Below, piece after piece: positions 52,460 to 61,531 of a DNA stretch of 64,000 bases (its first letter is position 1; the number at the start of each line of letters is the position of its first letter). Under the pieces are notes generated by a model. The model saw only the letters and a list, made by a program, of their open reading frames with translations, made no database searches and was not told where the DNA came from. The DNA is taken from positions 124,001 through 188,000 of the forward strand of contig NZ_FSRH01000001.1 of NCBI RefSeq assembly GCF_900141635.1. Reading direction: 5' to 3'. Both the position numbers and the translations under genes were made by a program. The DNA comes from Peptoclostridium litorale DSM 5388. Its GTDB lineage: Bacteria > Bacillota > Clostridia > Peptostreptococcales > Peptostreptococcaceae.

Positions 52460-53866
52460 CTAATTAGTTATAATTACAGTCCTTGAACCATCATGCCAGC
52501 CTATTGAATATCCGAATGTCTCAAATATATACCTTGCAGGTACATATGTCCTTCCATCCTTCACCACGGCCACGGTGTCCATATTCACAGTGCTCCTTTT
52601 AACTACGTGTCCCCTCTCATCCTTTTCCATCTTCACTATATATTTTTCACCTATTGGCATATCGACATAAAGTTCGCCTTTTTGGGCTTTTACAACCCTG
52701 TTTGACTTATCATATTTTACCGATATCCCCATCTCTTCAAGAGCTTTTCTCACAGGCATAAGTGTTCTTGAATTGCCATCTACAAAAGGTGTTCCCATGC
52801 CATCTCCTCCAAATTCAATTTCCCTGCCGTCTATTCTAAGGTATATGCTGTCCTTTGAATCACCAGTATCCCTTCTTTGGGCTATCGTATCATTTATCAC
52901 CTTATGCAGGCTGTGCTCATCAAGCGTGTCCATGTTGATCTCCCATATCATAACCCCGGAAGTCCTATTGAGTGCAAGCCTTGTCTTTTCGCGTATTGTA
53001 TATATGCCGTTATAATATGAACTTACTCCGCCTGAAGACGATGAGTCCCTAAAGGCATTCGTATTGTCCTCCGCTATAAGATCCCTGTAAAGCTTCCAGC
53101 TTGGCCTTGCGTAAAACGGCACCCCGATTACGCGTCTTTCACTCTCTATGCCCCTTCTCGTCCAGTAGGCTATGGAGTTTTCAGTGAATTCATATGGACT
53201 GTGTCCAGGTCCATTGTCTGCATCATACGCCATTATGTTTATCCAGTCGAACCTCTGAAGAGTGTTGTCAGATATGGCCTCGGCGGCTTCAAGCCCCTTG
53301 TCTGGAAATGGAGAGCCCGGAACCGCCGCAGTAAGTGTTTTCCCCCTTGCCCTGAGCTTGTCAGACATGCTTATTATGAGCTTTTCATAGTTTTGAGCAG
53401 ACTGCCCCCTGTCAGGGTATTCCCAGTCCATATCGACCCCGTCCAGATCATATCTGTCGACATATTCAATTACATTTTCCACAAATTTTTCCCTCGTATC
53501 ATCCGATGAGGCCATTTTTTCAAATGTTGGATCAAGAGGTATGTCTTTATAAGACCATCCGCCGACCCCCAGTATGACATTTACACCCTTGTCATGTCCC
53601 ATTTTGACTATCTTTTCAAGCTTTTGGGGATACTGCACCCCGATCAGGCTTCCATCCTCATTGGGTATTAAAAATGCATATATTATATGTGTAAGCCTTT
53701 CAAACTGCACATTTTCCTCTATCGGATCTTCAAACCCCTCAAAATAATAGCCAACTACCCTAAAATCCTCATAGACCTCTTCCTGCGAAAACACTTCAGG
53801 CATGTACATTAAAAACGCCATCAGCATGGCAATCAGGGATGCACCTGCCCTTTTAATACTTTTCAT
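52460..53866 (-). CDS. Secreted GH18 glycosidase with copper-amine-oxidase-N domain
   Basis: A 468-residue protein. Signal peptide (GASLIAMLMAFLMYMPEVFS), then a GH18 catalytic domain to about residue 330: FRVVGYYFEGF, VILGVGGWS, and DGVDMDWEYP with the catalytic Glu (DxxDxDxE). The C-terminal 110 residues are a copper amine oxidase N-terminal-type domain (TLMPVRKALEEMGISVKY; GRTYVPARYIFETFGYSIGW), which often anchors secreted Clostridial enzymes. GH18 enzymes of this kind cleave chitin or peptidoglycan; spore or cell wall hydrolysis is plausible. The ATG at 53866 follows GGAGGTGTGAAA. Confidence 0.92.
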   Translation of the reverse strand: MKSIKRAGASLIAMLMAFLMYMPEVFSQEEVYEDFRVVGYYFEGFEDPIEENVQFERLTHIIYAFLIPNEDGSLIGVQYPQKLEKIVKMGHDKGVNVILGVGGWSYKDIPLDPTFEKMASSDDTREKFVENVIEYVDRYDLDGVDMDWEYPDRGQSAQNYEKLIISMSDKLRARGKTLTAAVPGSPFPDKGLEAAEAISDNTLQRFDWINIMAYDADNGPGHSPYEFTENSIAYWTRRGIESERRVIGVPFYARPSWKLYRDLIAEDNTNAFRDSSSSGGVSSYYNGIYTIREKTRLALNRTSGVMIWEINMDTLDEHSLHKVINDTIAQRRDTGDSKDSIYLRIDGREIEFGGDGMGTPFVDGNSRTLMPVRKALEEMGISVKYDKSNRVVKAQKGELYVDMPIGEKYIVKMEKDERGHVVKRSTVNMDTVAVVKDGRTYVPARYIFETFGYSIGWHDGSRTVIITN

Positions 53867-54152
53867 TTTCACACCTCCATATGTAATATATTGTAATTTC
53901 ATAAGTATTATTGTATCACATTCCAGCCACTGTAGTTTTGCAATACCATTTCAAAAGTCTTAAATTAACATTAAAAATAATATTTTCAAAAATGCATAGG
54001 ATACATCAGCCTGCCTAAATATATGCTCCACTTTTATAGCATTTAATAAAATTTAATATTTGTTTTTTTAACTTGCAAATAAAGCATTTAACGCATACAA
54101 TATACATGTCAATATTTCTAATAATTACAATATATGGAAAGAAGGGTTTTAA

Positions 54153-55661
54153 TTGGTAACTGGTAAAATTTTTAAATCCTATGATGTCAAAAATTTAAAA
54201 GGCGACATAATGGGCGGCTTTACAACTGCTGTCGTTGCCCTGCCTCTAGCCTTGGCTCTTGGAGTTGCTTCAGGTGCAGGCGCAAAAGCGGGTCTTTACT
54301 CTGCGATCATAACAGGTATACTCTCTACTTTGTTTGGAGGAACCCCTGCTCAGGTAAACGGACCTACCGGAGCCATGACGGTGGTTCTGATAGAGCTTTA
54401 TGAAAAATATGGAGTCGAGGCACTTTTTGCAGCAATGGTTCTTGCAGGCGTAATGCAAATAGCAATGGGGGCCCTTAAGCTCGGAAAATACATACACCTT
54501 ATACCTCATCCCGTGATAGTCGGTTTTACAAACGGCATAGGTTTTCTAATATTCATAAAGATGATTTCATACTATAAGACAGGCCCTGTGCTTGCGGTGA
54601 TTACAATATTTGTAATGCTGATTTTCCCTCTGATTACAAAAAAGGTTCCTGCTTCACTTGTTGCACTTATCGTGGGAACCCTTCTTGGAACATACATACT
54701 TGGAGGGGGCGAAATCGTAGGAGAGATTCCAACGGGACTTCCAACTCTCACGATTCCCGTATTCAGGGCTTCTCAAATGGGCTATATAATTAAATCGGCA
54801 TTTGCCCTTGCAATGCTTGGATGCATAGAATCGCTCCTTGCGTCTCTTGTGGTTGATGAGATGACGGGAACAAAGCACCGCTCAAACAAAGAGCTTATAG
54901 GTCAGGGCATAGGAAACACAGTATCTGCGTTGTTTGGATCTTTGATAGGAACTGGAGCAATAGTAAGGTCAGCCGTAAACGTAAATGCGGGGGGAAGAAC
55001 GAGGCTTTCGGGAATACTTCACGGCCTTATACTGCTTGTGCTCACACTTAAATTCTCTCAGCTTGCATCCCAGATCCCCCTTGCTGTGCTTGGCGGAATA
55101 CTTATGGGCACTGCAATAAAGATGGTTGAGTACAACACCACAAGGGAAATCGCATATGCGTCAAAAAAGGCAGGTACGGTTGTAATCGCAACTACGCTTT
55201 TGACAATATTTACAGATCTTACAGTGGCTGTTGCGATAGGAACACTTCTTTCCATGTTCTCATTCGTGATAAAGATGGGAGATGTGTATCTTAAAAAATA
55301 CGAAATCAGCTGCGGAGACTCAATTGGTAAAATAGTTTCGTATACAATAGAGGGGCCTCTTTTCTTTGGGGTTGCCAATGCAATAACTAGCAAACTCGAA
55401 ATAGAGGCTGAAGATGCCGACATAATAGTTCTAAACCTTATGAACATGCCGGTTATAGACATGTCAGGAGCAATGGCACTCAAAAACATAAAAGGGCTAA
55501 TGGAGAAAAACGGCAAGAAACTCTTCTTCGCCGGAGTAAAGCCTAATATGGTGCCTATGCTCGAAAAGCTCTGTATACTTTCAGAAGATGAACTGGAGTT
55601 TTCGAAAAACAGGATAGGGCATGTTCTAAATCATGTGACCGGTACCGCTGCAAATATGTAA
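54153..55661 (+). CDS. SulP-family anion transporter with STAS domain
   Basis: A 502-residue protein: the membrane part has SulP motifs (GDIMGGFTTAVVALPLALALG, GTPAQVNGPTGAMTVVL, GFTNGIGFLI), followed by a C-terminal STAS domain (VLNLMNMPVIDMSGAMALKNI). SulP proteins import sulfate, bicarbonate or other anions. The following 5 kb hold sulfurtransferase and persulfide-type genes, so a sulfur anion is a reasonable guess. The TTG start follows GAAAGAAGGGTTTTAA. Single transcript with a possible extension to the Dabb gene. Confidence 0.9.
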   Translation: MVTGKIFKSYDVKNLKGDIMGGFTTAVVALPLALALGVASGAGAKAGLYSAIITGILSTLFGGTPAQVNGPTGAMTVVLIELYEKYGVEALFAAMVLAGVMQIAMGALKLGKYIHLIPHPVIVGFTNGIGFLIFIKMISYYKTGPVLAVITIFVMLIFPLITKKVPASLVALIVGTLLGTYILGGGEIVGEIPTGLPTLTIPVFRASQMGYIIKSAFALAMLGCIESLLASLVVDEMTGTKHRSNKELIGQGIGNTVSALFGSLIGTGAIVRSAVNVNAGGRTRLSGILHGLILLVLTLKFSQLASQIPLAVLGGILMGTAIKMVEYNTTREIAYASKKAGTVVIATTLLTIFTDLTVAVAIGTLLSMFSFVIKMGDVYLKKYEISCGDSIGKIVSYTIEGPLFFGVANAITSKLEIEAEDADIIVLNLMNMPVIDMSGAMALKNIKGLMEKNGKKLFFAGVKPNMVPMLEKLCILSEDELEFSKNRIGHVLNHVTGTAANM

Positions 55662-55703
55662 CATTCTGTCCAGTCTATGTTAAAATATATAGGGGTGATA
55701 TTT

Positions 55704-56009
55704 ATGATAAGACATATTGTAATGTGGAAACTCAAAGAGTCTGCAGAAGGGTCTTCAAAAATTGAAAATGCAAAAAAAATAAAGTCTGAACTTGAAGCAC
55801 TAAAATCGGTAATTGATGAAATTGAAGAAATCGAAGTTGGAATCAACTCTTCATATGCACCAGACGGCAATTTTGACGCGGTGCTATCAATGACATGCAG
55901 TGATTTTGACGCTCTTAAAAGGTATGCTGCGCATCCAGCTCACCAGGAAATCGTACAGTTTATGAAAAAGATAGTAGAATCTAGATCAGCGGTCGATTTT
56001 GAAGTTTAA
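55704..56009 (+). CDS. Dabb (stress-responsive A/B barrel) domain protein
   Basis: The 101-residue product is a dimeric ferredoxin-like barrel protein: IRHIVMWKLKE at the N-terminus, a long helix, and FDAVLSMTCSDFDALKRYAAHPAHQEI, all typical of the Dabb family. The ATG at 55704 follows TAGGGGTGATATTT. It lies 42 bases after sulP. Function unknown; these proteins are often small oxygenase- or cyclase-like enzymes. Confidence 0.85.
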   Translation: MIRHIVMWKLKESAEGSSKIENAKKIKSELEALKSVIDEIEEIEVGINSSYAPDGNFDAVLSMTCSDFDALKRYAAHPAHQEIVQFMKKIVESRSAVDFEV

Positions 56010-56080
56010 TCATATCATAAAAACCGATTATATGCATAAATTTTGATTGCTCTTATGACAAAATAGCACTTCAATTGTGC

Positions 56081-56136
56081 GATTCTTAAAAAAATCACTC
56101 TGCGTGAATTCACGCAGAGTGATTTTTTTAAGAATC
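56081..56136. terminator. 56-bp perfect palindrome, bidirectional terminator
   Basis: 28 perfect pairs with no loop (GATTCTTAAAAAAATCACTC to its mirror at 56136), including T7 on the right arm. It separates the sulP/Dabb genes from the convergent SHOCT gene. Confidence 0.9.
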
Positions 56137-56167
56137 AAACTAGGTTCTATTGTAATGTATATTTTGA

Positions 56168-56392
56168 CTATTTTTTCAAAGCCGCTTTCATCTTGATGTA
56201 TTCATCCTCGCTTATTTCACCCTTTGCAAACCGCTCTGCAAGTATATCCTCTGCCGATTTAGCTGATGATTGAAAGCCGTTTTTCCCTTCCCCCATCTTG
56301 TATGCAGCGTATGCTATAATTATTACAAATACTATTGGTACTAAAAACATGAAAAACCACCATCCTCCCAGGCCGCCATATCCATAATGCAT
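56168..56392 (-). CDS. SHOCT-domain small membrane protein
   Basis: A 74-residue protein. One membrane segment (WWFFMFLVPIVFVIIIAYAAY) after a glycine/tyrosine-rich N-terminus, then a C-terminal SHOCT motif (AEDILAERFAKGEISEDEYIKMKAAL). The ATG at 56392 (GGGGGGATGTCAAGTG) may be replaced by GTG 56395. It lies 35 bases after the PepSY-like gene and is probably co-transcribed with it. Such proteins often accompany metal-resistance operons. Confidence 0.8.
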   Translation of the reverse strand: MHYGYGGLGGWWFFMFLVPIVFVIIIAYAAYKMGEGKNGFQSSAKSAEDILAERFAKGEISEDEYIKMKAALKK

Positions 56393-56427
56393 CACTTGAC
56401 ATCCCCCCTTTGACACTCCATAATCTG

Positions 56428-57174
56428 CTATTTGTCCTCATTCTCTTCGTGGTGAGATATGACCTCTACAAGCTCCCCATGCCAGCTGTGGAACCATACG
56501 TCTCCTGTGTATTGGCTAACGCTAAGCATCCCCACTGTATCCTCTCCCTTTTTTATATGGAATGTATAGTATCCATAAAAGTCATGGCCTTCACCATCTG
56601 TAAATGCATCCTTGTCAAAATACTGCTTTATATATTCATTGGCATTGTGTATTGCCTCGCCCTTTTGAATCTTTTGGGTCTGATTTCCACTTGGAAAATA
56701 CCACCTGTATTCTCCAGATTCATAGTCCCTTCTTCCCCTCCACATCATGTGGCCTCTTCCGTGCATTCCGTATTTTTCATTCCACATCATATTGGGCCCG
56801 TGCTCAGGATATATAAAGCCGGTATATGGATTAACGAGAAGTTCCATAGCCCCTTTTCCAGTATCCGCTTCCTCTATTGATACATAGTAATCCGTATCCT
56901 CATATACGAATATATCCCCTATTCGAAGGTTCTCTTCAAACAAAGAAATATATTCCTCCATTGCCTTTTCAACATCTTCGATATCCATAAGCTTTCCATA
57001 TCTAACCTGGGATTCCTCCGGATATTTTCCAGGCCAATTAGCGCTGTAATCCTCGCCTTGCCCTATTGAATAAAAAACATACGCAAAAAATGATATGAAA
57101 AGAACGACTGATACAGTAAATATTGCGAACCACGTTTTCATTGTAAAGTCAATACTGCCGTTTTTGAGTTTCAA
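56428..57174 (-). CDS. Membrane-anchored PepSY-like protein with Met/His-rich segment
   Basis: A 248-residue protein with one N-terminal membrane segment (WFAIFTVSVVLFISFFAYVFY) and two PepSY-like halves outside (YPEESQVRYGKLMDIEDVE; GEAIHNANEYIKQYFDK). Between them lies NMMWNEKYGMHGRGHMMW, rich in Met and His, suited to copper or other metal binding. It is the first gene of a leftward pair with the SHOCT gene. The upstream region contains TATACCCCCG (57217-57226). Metal-stress role is inferred. Confidence 0.7.
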   Translation of the reverse strand: MKLKNGSIDFTMKTWFAIFTVSVVLFISFFAYVFYSIGQGEDYSANWPGKYPEESQVRYGKLMDIEDVEKAMEEYISLFEENLRIGDIFVYEDTDYYVSIEEADTGKGAMELLVNPYTGFIYPEHGPNMMWNEKYGMHGRGHMMWRGRRDYESGEYRWYFPSGNQTQKIQKGEAIHNANEYIKQYFDKDAFTDGEGHDFYGYYTFHIKKGEDTVGMLSVSQYTGDVWFHSWHGELVEVISHHEENEDK

Positions 57175-57231
57175 TATACCACCTTCTTTCGCTTTTATTT
57201 TGGGGCTTTGTTATAATATACCCCCGCCCCA

Positions 57232-57258
57232 AAATAAAAAATCGCCCGCAAGGGCGAA
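57232..57258 (-). terminator. Terminator of the OsmC gene
   Basis: TCGCCC (57242-57247) pairs with GGGCGA (57252-57257) across GCAA; on the minus strand it is followed by a T run. Confidence 0.75.
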
Positions 57259-57300
57259 AAGATGTAATATTTTTCATTTTTAATATTTATGTATTTCAAT

Positions 57301-57744
57301 CTATTTTTGAATGTCTACTACCGACACAACCTTGGCTGAGTTTTTAACTGTTACACCGACAGGGCAGCTGCTTTCCACAAATTTTACAAATTCCCTTATC
57401 TGTTCTTCAGTGTTGTCGGCTTTTATGTGGAATATGCTTCTTATTTCCTGGAAACCAATAGGAACATCTTTTGCTCCCTTGTAACCCCTAAGATCGATGT
57501 CTCCCTCTACTTCTATAACTATGTTCTCAAGGTTTATACCCTTCATTTTCGCAAAACCCTTTGCCACCATTGTCTGGCAGGCTCCTATAGCCCCCAAAAG
57601 ACCTTCACACGGGTTCATTCCAAGGTCTTTGCCGCCGTGATCCTTTGGCTCGTCCAGTACAAGCTTTTTCCCTGAGGCGCTTTCACACTCAATAGTAAAC
57701 CCTTCATCCGACACAGCGGTAGTTTTAAAAGTTGTTATAGCCAT
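57301..57744 (-). CDS. OsmC-family protein
   Basis: A 147-residue protein of the OsmC/Ohr fold, with Cys in NPCEGLLGAIGACQTM and in ESSCPVGV, the positions of the peroxide- or persulfide-reactive pair. The length is typical of the OsmC-like subfamily. These proteins reduce organic peroxides or handle thiol-bound sulfur. The gene is divergent from the ArsR/CoADR operon, which suggests a shared sulfur/redox stress response. Start follows ATTAGGGGGACGTCAAA. Confidence 0.9.
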   Translation of the reverse strand: MAITTFKTTAVSDEGFTIECESASGKKLVLDEPKDHGGKDLGMNPCEGLLGAIGACQTMVAKGFAKMKGINLENIVIEVEGDIDLRGYKGAKDVPIGFQEIRSIFHIKADNTEEQIREFVKFVESSCPVGVTVKNSAKVVSVVDIQK

Positions 57745-57804
57745 TTTGACGTCCCCCTAATAAATAGTTGTATTTTTATTAACATTTCCGACTTCTTGAA
57801 TATA

Positions 57805-57820
57805 GTATACCCCCGTATAG
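57805..57820. promoter_or_regulatory. Possible CsoR/CstR-type site upstream of osmC
   Basis: GTATACCCCCGTATAG. Its reverse (ACGGGGGTATAC) resembles copper/persulfide CsoR-family operators from memory. The 10-mer TATACCCCCG recurs at 57217 before the PepSY-like gene. Confidence 0.4.
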
Positions 57821-57855
57821 TTTTCAGGTCAAATAGAAAAATCTAATAGATGCTA

Positions 57856-57890
57856 TTGACAAAGTCTAAACTACATCGTATTATTACGAT
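57856..57890 (+). promoter_or_regulatory. Promoter and ArsR-type operator of the CoADR operon
   Basis: TTGACA (57856-57861), 17-base spacer, TATTAT (57879-57884). The -10 box lies inside the inverted repeat ATCGTA-TTAT-TACGAT (57875-57890). This is an apt position for repression by the ArsR-family protein encoded directly downstream. Confidence 0.8.
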
Positions 57891-57929
57891 ATAAGGATTT
57901 GATGGCTACAGTCCACTGGAGGTGTTTTT

Positions 57930-58217
57930 ATGGATAATTACAAAACAAATCCTGCATTGTTTGAAGAAAAAGTCGAAATATTAAAGGCAATTGCACATCC
58001 TGCAAGGCTATGCATAGTAAAGGGACTTATGGAAAATGGTCCCTCCAATGTGACCAATATGCAAAACTGTCTTGACGCACCTCAGTCCACGATATCACAG
58101 CACATTTCAAAGCTTAAGTCGTCCGGCATAATAAAAGGAGAGCGAAAAGGGCTTGAAATTGCATATTCAGTCTCTAACGAAAAGGTCAAGGAAATAATAA
58201 GGATACTCTTTAGCTGA
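57930..58217 (+). CDS. ArsR-family regulator of the sulfurtransferase operon
   Basis: The 95-residue winged-helix protein has LKAIAHPARLCIVKGLMENG and the recognition helix DAPQSTISQHISKLKSSG. Cys28 (RLCIV) and Cys51 (NCLDAP) could form a thiol sensor, though their positions differ from SqrR/BigR. The start follows CTGGAGGTGTTTTT. The gene lies just after an operator-like palindrome that overlaps its promoter, so autoregulation is likely. It precedes the CoADR fusion gene by 126 bases. Confidence 0.9.
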   Translation: MDNYKTNPALFEEKVEILKAIAHPARLCIVKGLMENGPSNVTNMQNCLDAPQSTISQHISKLKSSGIIKGERKGLEIAYSVSNEKVKEIIRILFS

Positions 58218-58343
58218 TTATTCCTTGATTTTATTTTTAATAACTATATCGTTAAAACGCAATATAGCGATATTCCATTGTAAATGATAGTTTGAAAATA
58301 AATAAACATTTAAAATTCATACAACAAAATGGAGGTATGTAAA

Positions 58344-60818
58344 ATGGGTAAAAAAATAGTTATAGTAGGCGGAGTTGCCGGAGGAGCTACTGCGGCTGCA
58401 AGACTTAGAAGGCTTGACGAGCAGTCTCATATAGTAATGTTTGAGCGCGGTGAATACATCTCATTTGCAAACTGCGGACTTCCCTATTATATAGGAGAGA
58501 CAATAACCGAGCGTAACGCCCTTCTAGTTCAGACGGTGGAAGGGATGTCCAAAAAATTCAATCTAGACATAAGAAACTTAAGCGAAGTGACAAAGATAAA
58601 CAGGGAAAATAAGACAGTCGAAGTCAAAAACATTAGAACCGGCGAGGTCTACGAAGAATCTTACGACAAACTTATACTCTCTCCGGGGGCCAACCCTATA
58701 AAACCTCCTATCCCTGGAATAGCCGATGCAGACAACATATTCACGCTTAGAAACGTGCCTGATACAGATGCGATAAAGGGCTTTGTGGACAATAACAAAC
58801 CTAAAAAAGCCGTGGTTGTCGGAGGCGGATTCATAGGCGTGGAAATGGCTGAAAACCTTCACGACAGGGGAGTTCATGTTACAATAGTTGAAATGCTAGA
58901 CCAGATAATGGCTCCTGTTGACTTTGAGATGGCCTCAATACTTCACTCGCACATAATGGACAAGGGCACCGACCTTGTTCTTGGAGACGGCGTGAAATCA
59001 TTTGAAAACGGCGGCAAAAAAGTAATCCTTCAAAGCGGTAAGGAAATAGATACTGACCTAATAATACTTTCAATAGGCGTAAGGCCTGAAAACGGACTTG
59101 TAAAGGATGCAGGGCTTGAGATCGGCGAGCGCGGCGGAATAAAAGTGAGCGCATCTCTTCAAACTGCGGACGAGGATATATATGCAATAGGAGATGCCAT
59201 AGAAGTTACAGACTTCATAAACGGATCTCCCACAATGATACCTCTTGCATGGCCTGCCAACAGACAGGGAAGGATTGCTGCCGACCACATATACGGCAGA
59301 GATGTAAAATATCCTGGAAGCATGGGGACATCTGTTGCCAAAGTATTCGATATGACTGTGGCTGCAACTGGAAACAACGAAAAAACTCTAAAGAGGCTTG
59401 GAACAGAGTACAGCACTATTCACATCCATCCAGGCTCTCATGCAGGATATTATCCTGGGGCATTCCCTGTGTCACTTAAGATGACTTTCGACCCTAAAAC
59501 AGGAAGAATATTCGGAGTGCAGGGCGTTGGCTACAATGGTGTTGAAAAGCGTATAGACGTTGTTGCAACTGCCATAAAGGGAGGCCTTACTGTATTCGAC
59601 CTTCCAGATTTGGAGCTTGCGTATGCGCCTCCATATTCTTCTGCAAAAGATCCCGTAAACATGCTTGGATACGTGGCTTCAAACGTAATAGAAGAAGCTG
59701 TGAAAACAGTTCAGTGGCATGAAATAGACGACATAGTTAAAAAAGGCGGCCTTCTTGTAGACGTAAGAGAAGAGTTGGAAAGAGACATGGGCTTTATAGA
59801 AGGTTCCATAAACATACCTCTTGGACAGCTAAGAGGTAGACTGTCTGAGCTTCCTAAGGACAAGCCTGTGTACATTACATGCCAGGTGGGCCTTAGAGGT
59901 TACCTTGCTGCAAGGGTTCTTACCCTAAACGGATATAATGCTGTAAACCTAGACGGAGGATACAGGACATATTCTTCAGTGTTCGGTTCGAATTCTCAAA
60001 ACCCTGAAAGCCAATGCCCTGTGGAGGTTGACGACTCTGGAACCACTCACCCTCATTGCGGCCCAATAGATGCGCATGTGACTGTGAATGCCTGCGGCCT
60101 TCAGTGCCCTGGCCCTATAACGAAGGTGTACAATACTGTAAATGAAATGGAAGAAGGACAGATTCTTGAAATAGCAGTTACAGACCCTGGGTTTTCAAAG
60201 GACATAAAGGCTTGGTGCGACAAGACTGGAAACTCGCTTTTGAAGACGGACTTTGTGGACAAGACTTTCAAGGCATATATCCAAAAGGGATCCATGGCCT
60301 TAAAACCTGAACATGCATCGTGCTCAATAGCACCTGCTACCAGCGAAAAGGAGGGCGCTACCCTTGTAGTATTCAGCGGTGACATGGACAAGGCCCTCGC
60401 TTCATTCATAATAGCGTCAGGCGCCGCGGCAATGGGCAAGAAGGTTACAATGTTCTTTACATTCTGGGGACTCAACGTGCTGAGAAAGGAAAGTGCTCCT
60501 GCAGTCGAAAAGGACGCCCTTGAAAAGATGTTCGGCATGATGATGCCAAAGGGACCTAAGAACCTTCCTCTTTCAAACATGAACATGGGCGGAATGGGAC
60601 CAAAGATGATAGACTATGTAATGAAAAAGAAAAATGTTGACAGCCTTGACACAATGATAAAAAATGCCCTCGACCTTGGAGTTGAGATAGTTGCATGTGC
60701 AATGTCAATGGACATAATGGGCATAAAGGAAGAAGAGATGATAGACGGAGTTGAAATAGGCGGAGTTGCATCATACCTTGGAAAAACTGATGATTCAGGA
60801 CTCAACCTTTTCATATAA
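58344..60818 (+). CDS. CoA-disulfide reductase fused to rhodanese, TusA and DsrE domains
   Basis: An 824-residue multidomain protein. Residues 1-450: flavin pyridine nucleotide-disulfide reductase (GGVAGGATAAARLRRL; Cys44 in SFANCGLPYY; GDAIEV). Residues about 465-555: rhodanese with active Cys in TCQVGLRGYLAARVL. Then a TusA-like domain (VNACGLQCPGPITKV) and a C-terminal DsrE-type domain (LVVFSGDMDKALASFIIASG). It should reduce CoA disulfides or persulfides with NAD(P)H and pass sulfur between thiols. The ATG at 58344 has GGAGG nine bases upstream. Preceded by its ArsR-type regulator and followed by a palindromic terminator. Confidence 0.93.
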   Translation: MGKKIVIVGGVAGGATAAARLRRLDEQSHIVMFERGEYISFANCGLPYYIGETITERNALLVQTVEGMSKKFNLDIRNLSEVTKINRENKTVEVKNIRTGEVYEESYDKLILSPGANPIKPPIPGIADADNIFTLRNVPDTDAIKGFVDNNKPKKAVVVGGGFIGVEMAENLHDRGVHVTIVEMLDQIMAPVDFEMASILHSHIMDKGTDLVLGDGVKSFENGGKKVILQSGKEIDTDLIILSIGVRPENGLVKDAGLEIGERGGIKVSASLQTADEDIYAIGDAIEVTDFINGSPTMIPLAWPANRQGRIAADHIYGRDVKYPGSMGTSVAKVFDMTVAATGNNEKTLKRLGTEYSTIHIHPGSHAGYYPGAFPVSLKMTFDPKTGRIFGVQGVGYNGVEKRIDVVATAIKGGLTVFDLPDLELAYAPPYSSAKDPVNMLGYVASNVIEEAVKTVQWHEIDDIVKKGGLLVDVREELERDMGFIEGSINIPLGQLRGRLSELPKDKPVYITCQVGLRGYLAARVLTLNGYNAVNLDGGYRTYSSVFGSNSQNPESQCPVEVDDSGTTHPHCGPIDAHVTVNACGLQCPGPITKVYNTVNEMEEGQILEIAVTDPGFSKDIKAWCDKTGNSLLKTDFVDKTFKAYIQKGSMALKPEHASCSIAPATSEKEGATLVVFSGDMDKALASFIIASGAAAMGKKVTMFFTFWGLNVLRKESAPAVEKDALEKMFGMMMPKGPKNLPLSNMNMGGMGPKMIDYVMKKKNVDSLDTMIKNALDLGVEIVACAMSMDIMGIKEEEMIDGVEIGGVASYLGKTDDSGLNLFI

Positions 60819-60850
60819 ATACTTGAATAGGAATTGCAAAAAATCATAGA

Positions 60851-60896
60851 ATATAAAAAGCCTTTGCAGCACGCGTGCTGCAAAGGCTTTTTATAT
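60851..60896. terminator. 46-bp palindromic terminator
   Basis: Perfect 23-bp arms without a loop (ATATAAAAAGCCTTTGCAGC to its mirror), with T5 in the right arm. Confidence 0.9.
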
Positions 60897-60963
60897 ATAA
60901 TACAATAAACTTTTAGCTTAAACACCCTATCTCTTCCGACTAGTGCGAATATCAATCTCCATT

Positions 60964-61012
60964 CATATTAATTCAAATATTAGCAAGAGATACTTATATT
61001 TGAATTAATATG
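60964..61012. repeat. 17-bp inverted repeat
   Basis: CATATTAATTCAAATAT (60964-60980) and ATATTTGAATTAATATG (60996-61012), 15-base loop, no T run. Purpose unclear. Confidence 0.8.
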
Positions 61013-61036
61013 GTGAATTGAATATGCTTTTCACAT

Positions 61037-61070
61037 AAAAAAAGCGCATGCCATACATACTGACATGCAC
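61037..61070 (-). terminator. Terminator of the rhodanese lipoprotein operon
   Basis: On the minus strand the stem GCATGTCA/TGGCATGC (with G-U) is followed by GC and a T run. Confidence 0.75.
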
Positions 61071-61079
61071 CTTCCCTTA

Positions 61080-61523
61080 TTATTTGCTCTTTTTTTCAAA
61101 AATTCCTATTGCAGCCACAGTCATAACTTGAATGCCCATCGCAATTTCAAATGCCATTATGAAGTATGGATAAGCCAGCATGTCTATAAAAAAACTGCCC
61201 TTTATGACAACTATGACTGAAAATCCAACTAATGCAGCCAATGCAGACTGGCTCTTATAAAACATCCCTTTTTTGAGCTTTACTGCGTGTATGAAAATTG
61301 CTGTGAAAACCACGCCTAAAAGCGCTGCAACAATAACTTGCCAGTTTAAGTTTGCAGTAGAGTATATGCCGCTTTCATACTGATGTCTCTTGTAGTAGAC
61401 ATGGTGCATAACCCCAGCCTTTTTATCAGTCAGATCGTTTATTACAAAAACTGCTCCTATTGTAACAACCTGAATCATTGCGCTTATTACGCAGACTGCT
61501 TTTTTTATAGTCTCTTTATTCAT
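61080..61523 (-). CDS. Four-span membrane protein of unknown function
   Basis: The 147-residue product has about four membrane segments (CVISAMIQVVTIGAVFVIN; VIVAALLGVVFTAIFIHAV; ALAALVGFSVIVVIKGSFF; FEIAMGIQVMTVAAIGIF). The extracellular loop contains HHVYYKRHQYES. The start is nine bases after the rhodanese lipoprotein stop, so the two are co-transcribed. It may be the membrane partner of that sulfurtransferase, for example in electron or sulfur transfer. No family recognised. Confidence 0.75.
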   Translation of the reverse strand: MNKETIKKAVCVISAMIQVVTIGAVFVINDLTDKKAGVMHHVYYKRHQYESGIYSTANLNWQVIVAALLGVVFTAIFIHAVKLKKGMFYKSQSALAALVGFSVIVVIKGSFFIDMLAYPYFIMAFEIAMGIQVMTVAAIGIFEKKSK

Positions 61524-61531
61524 CTCTTTTC

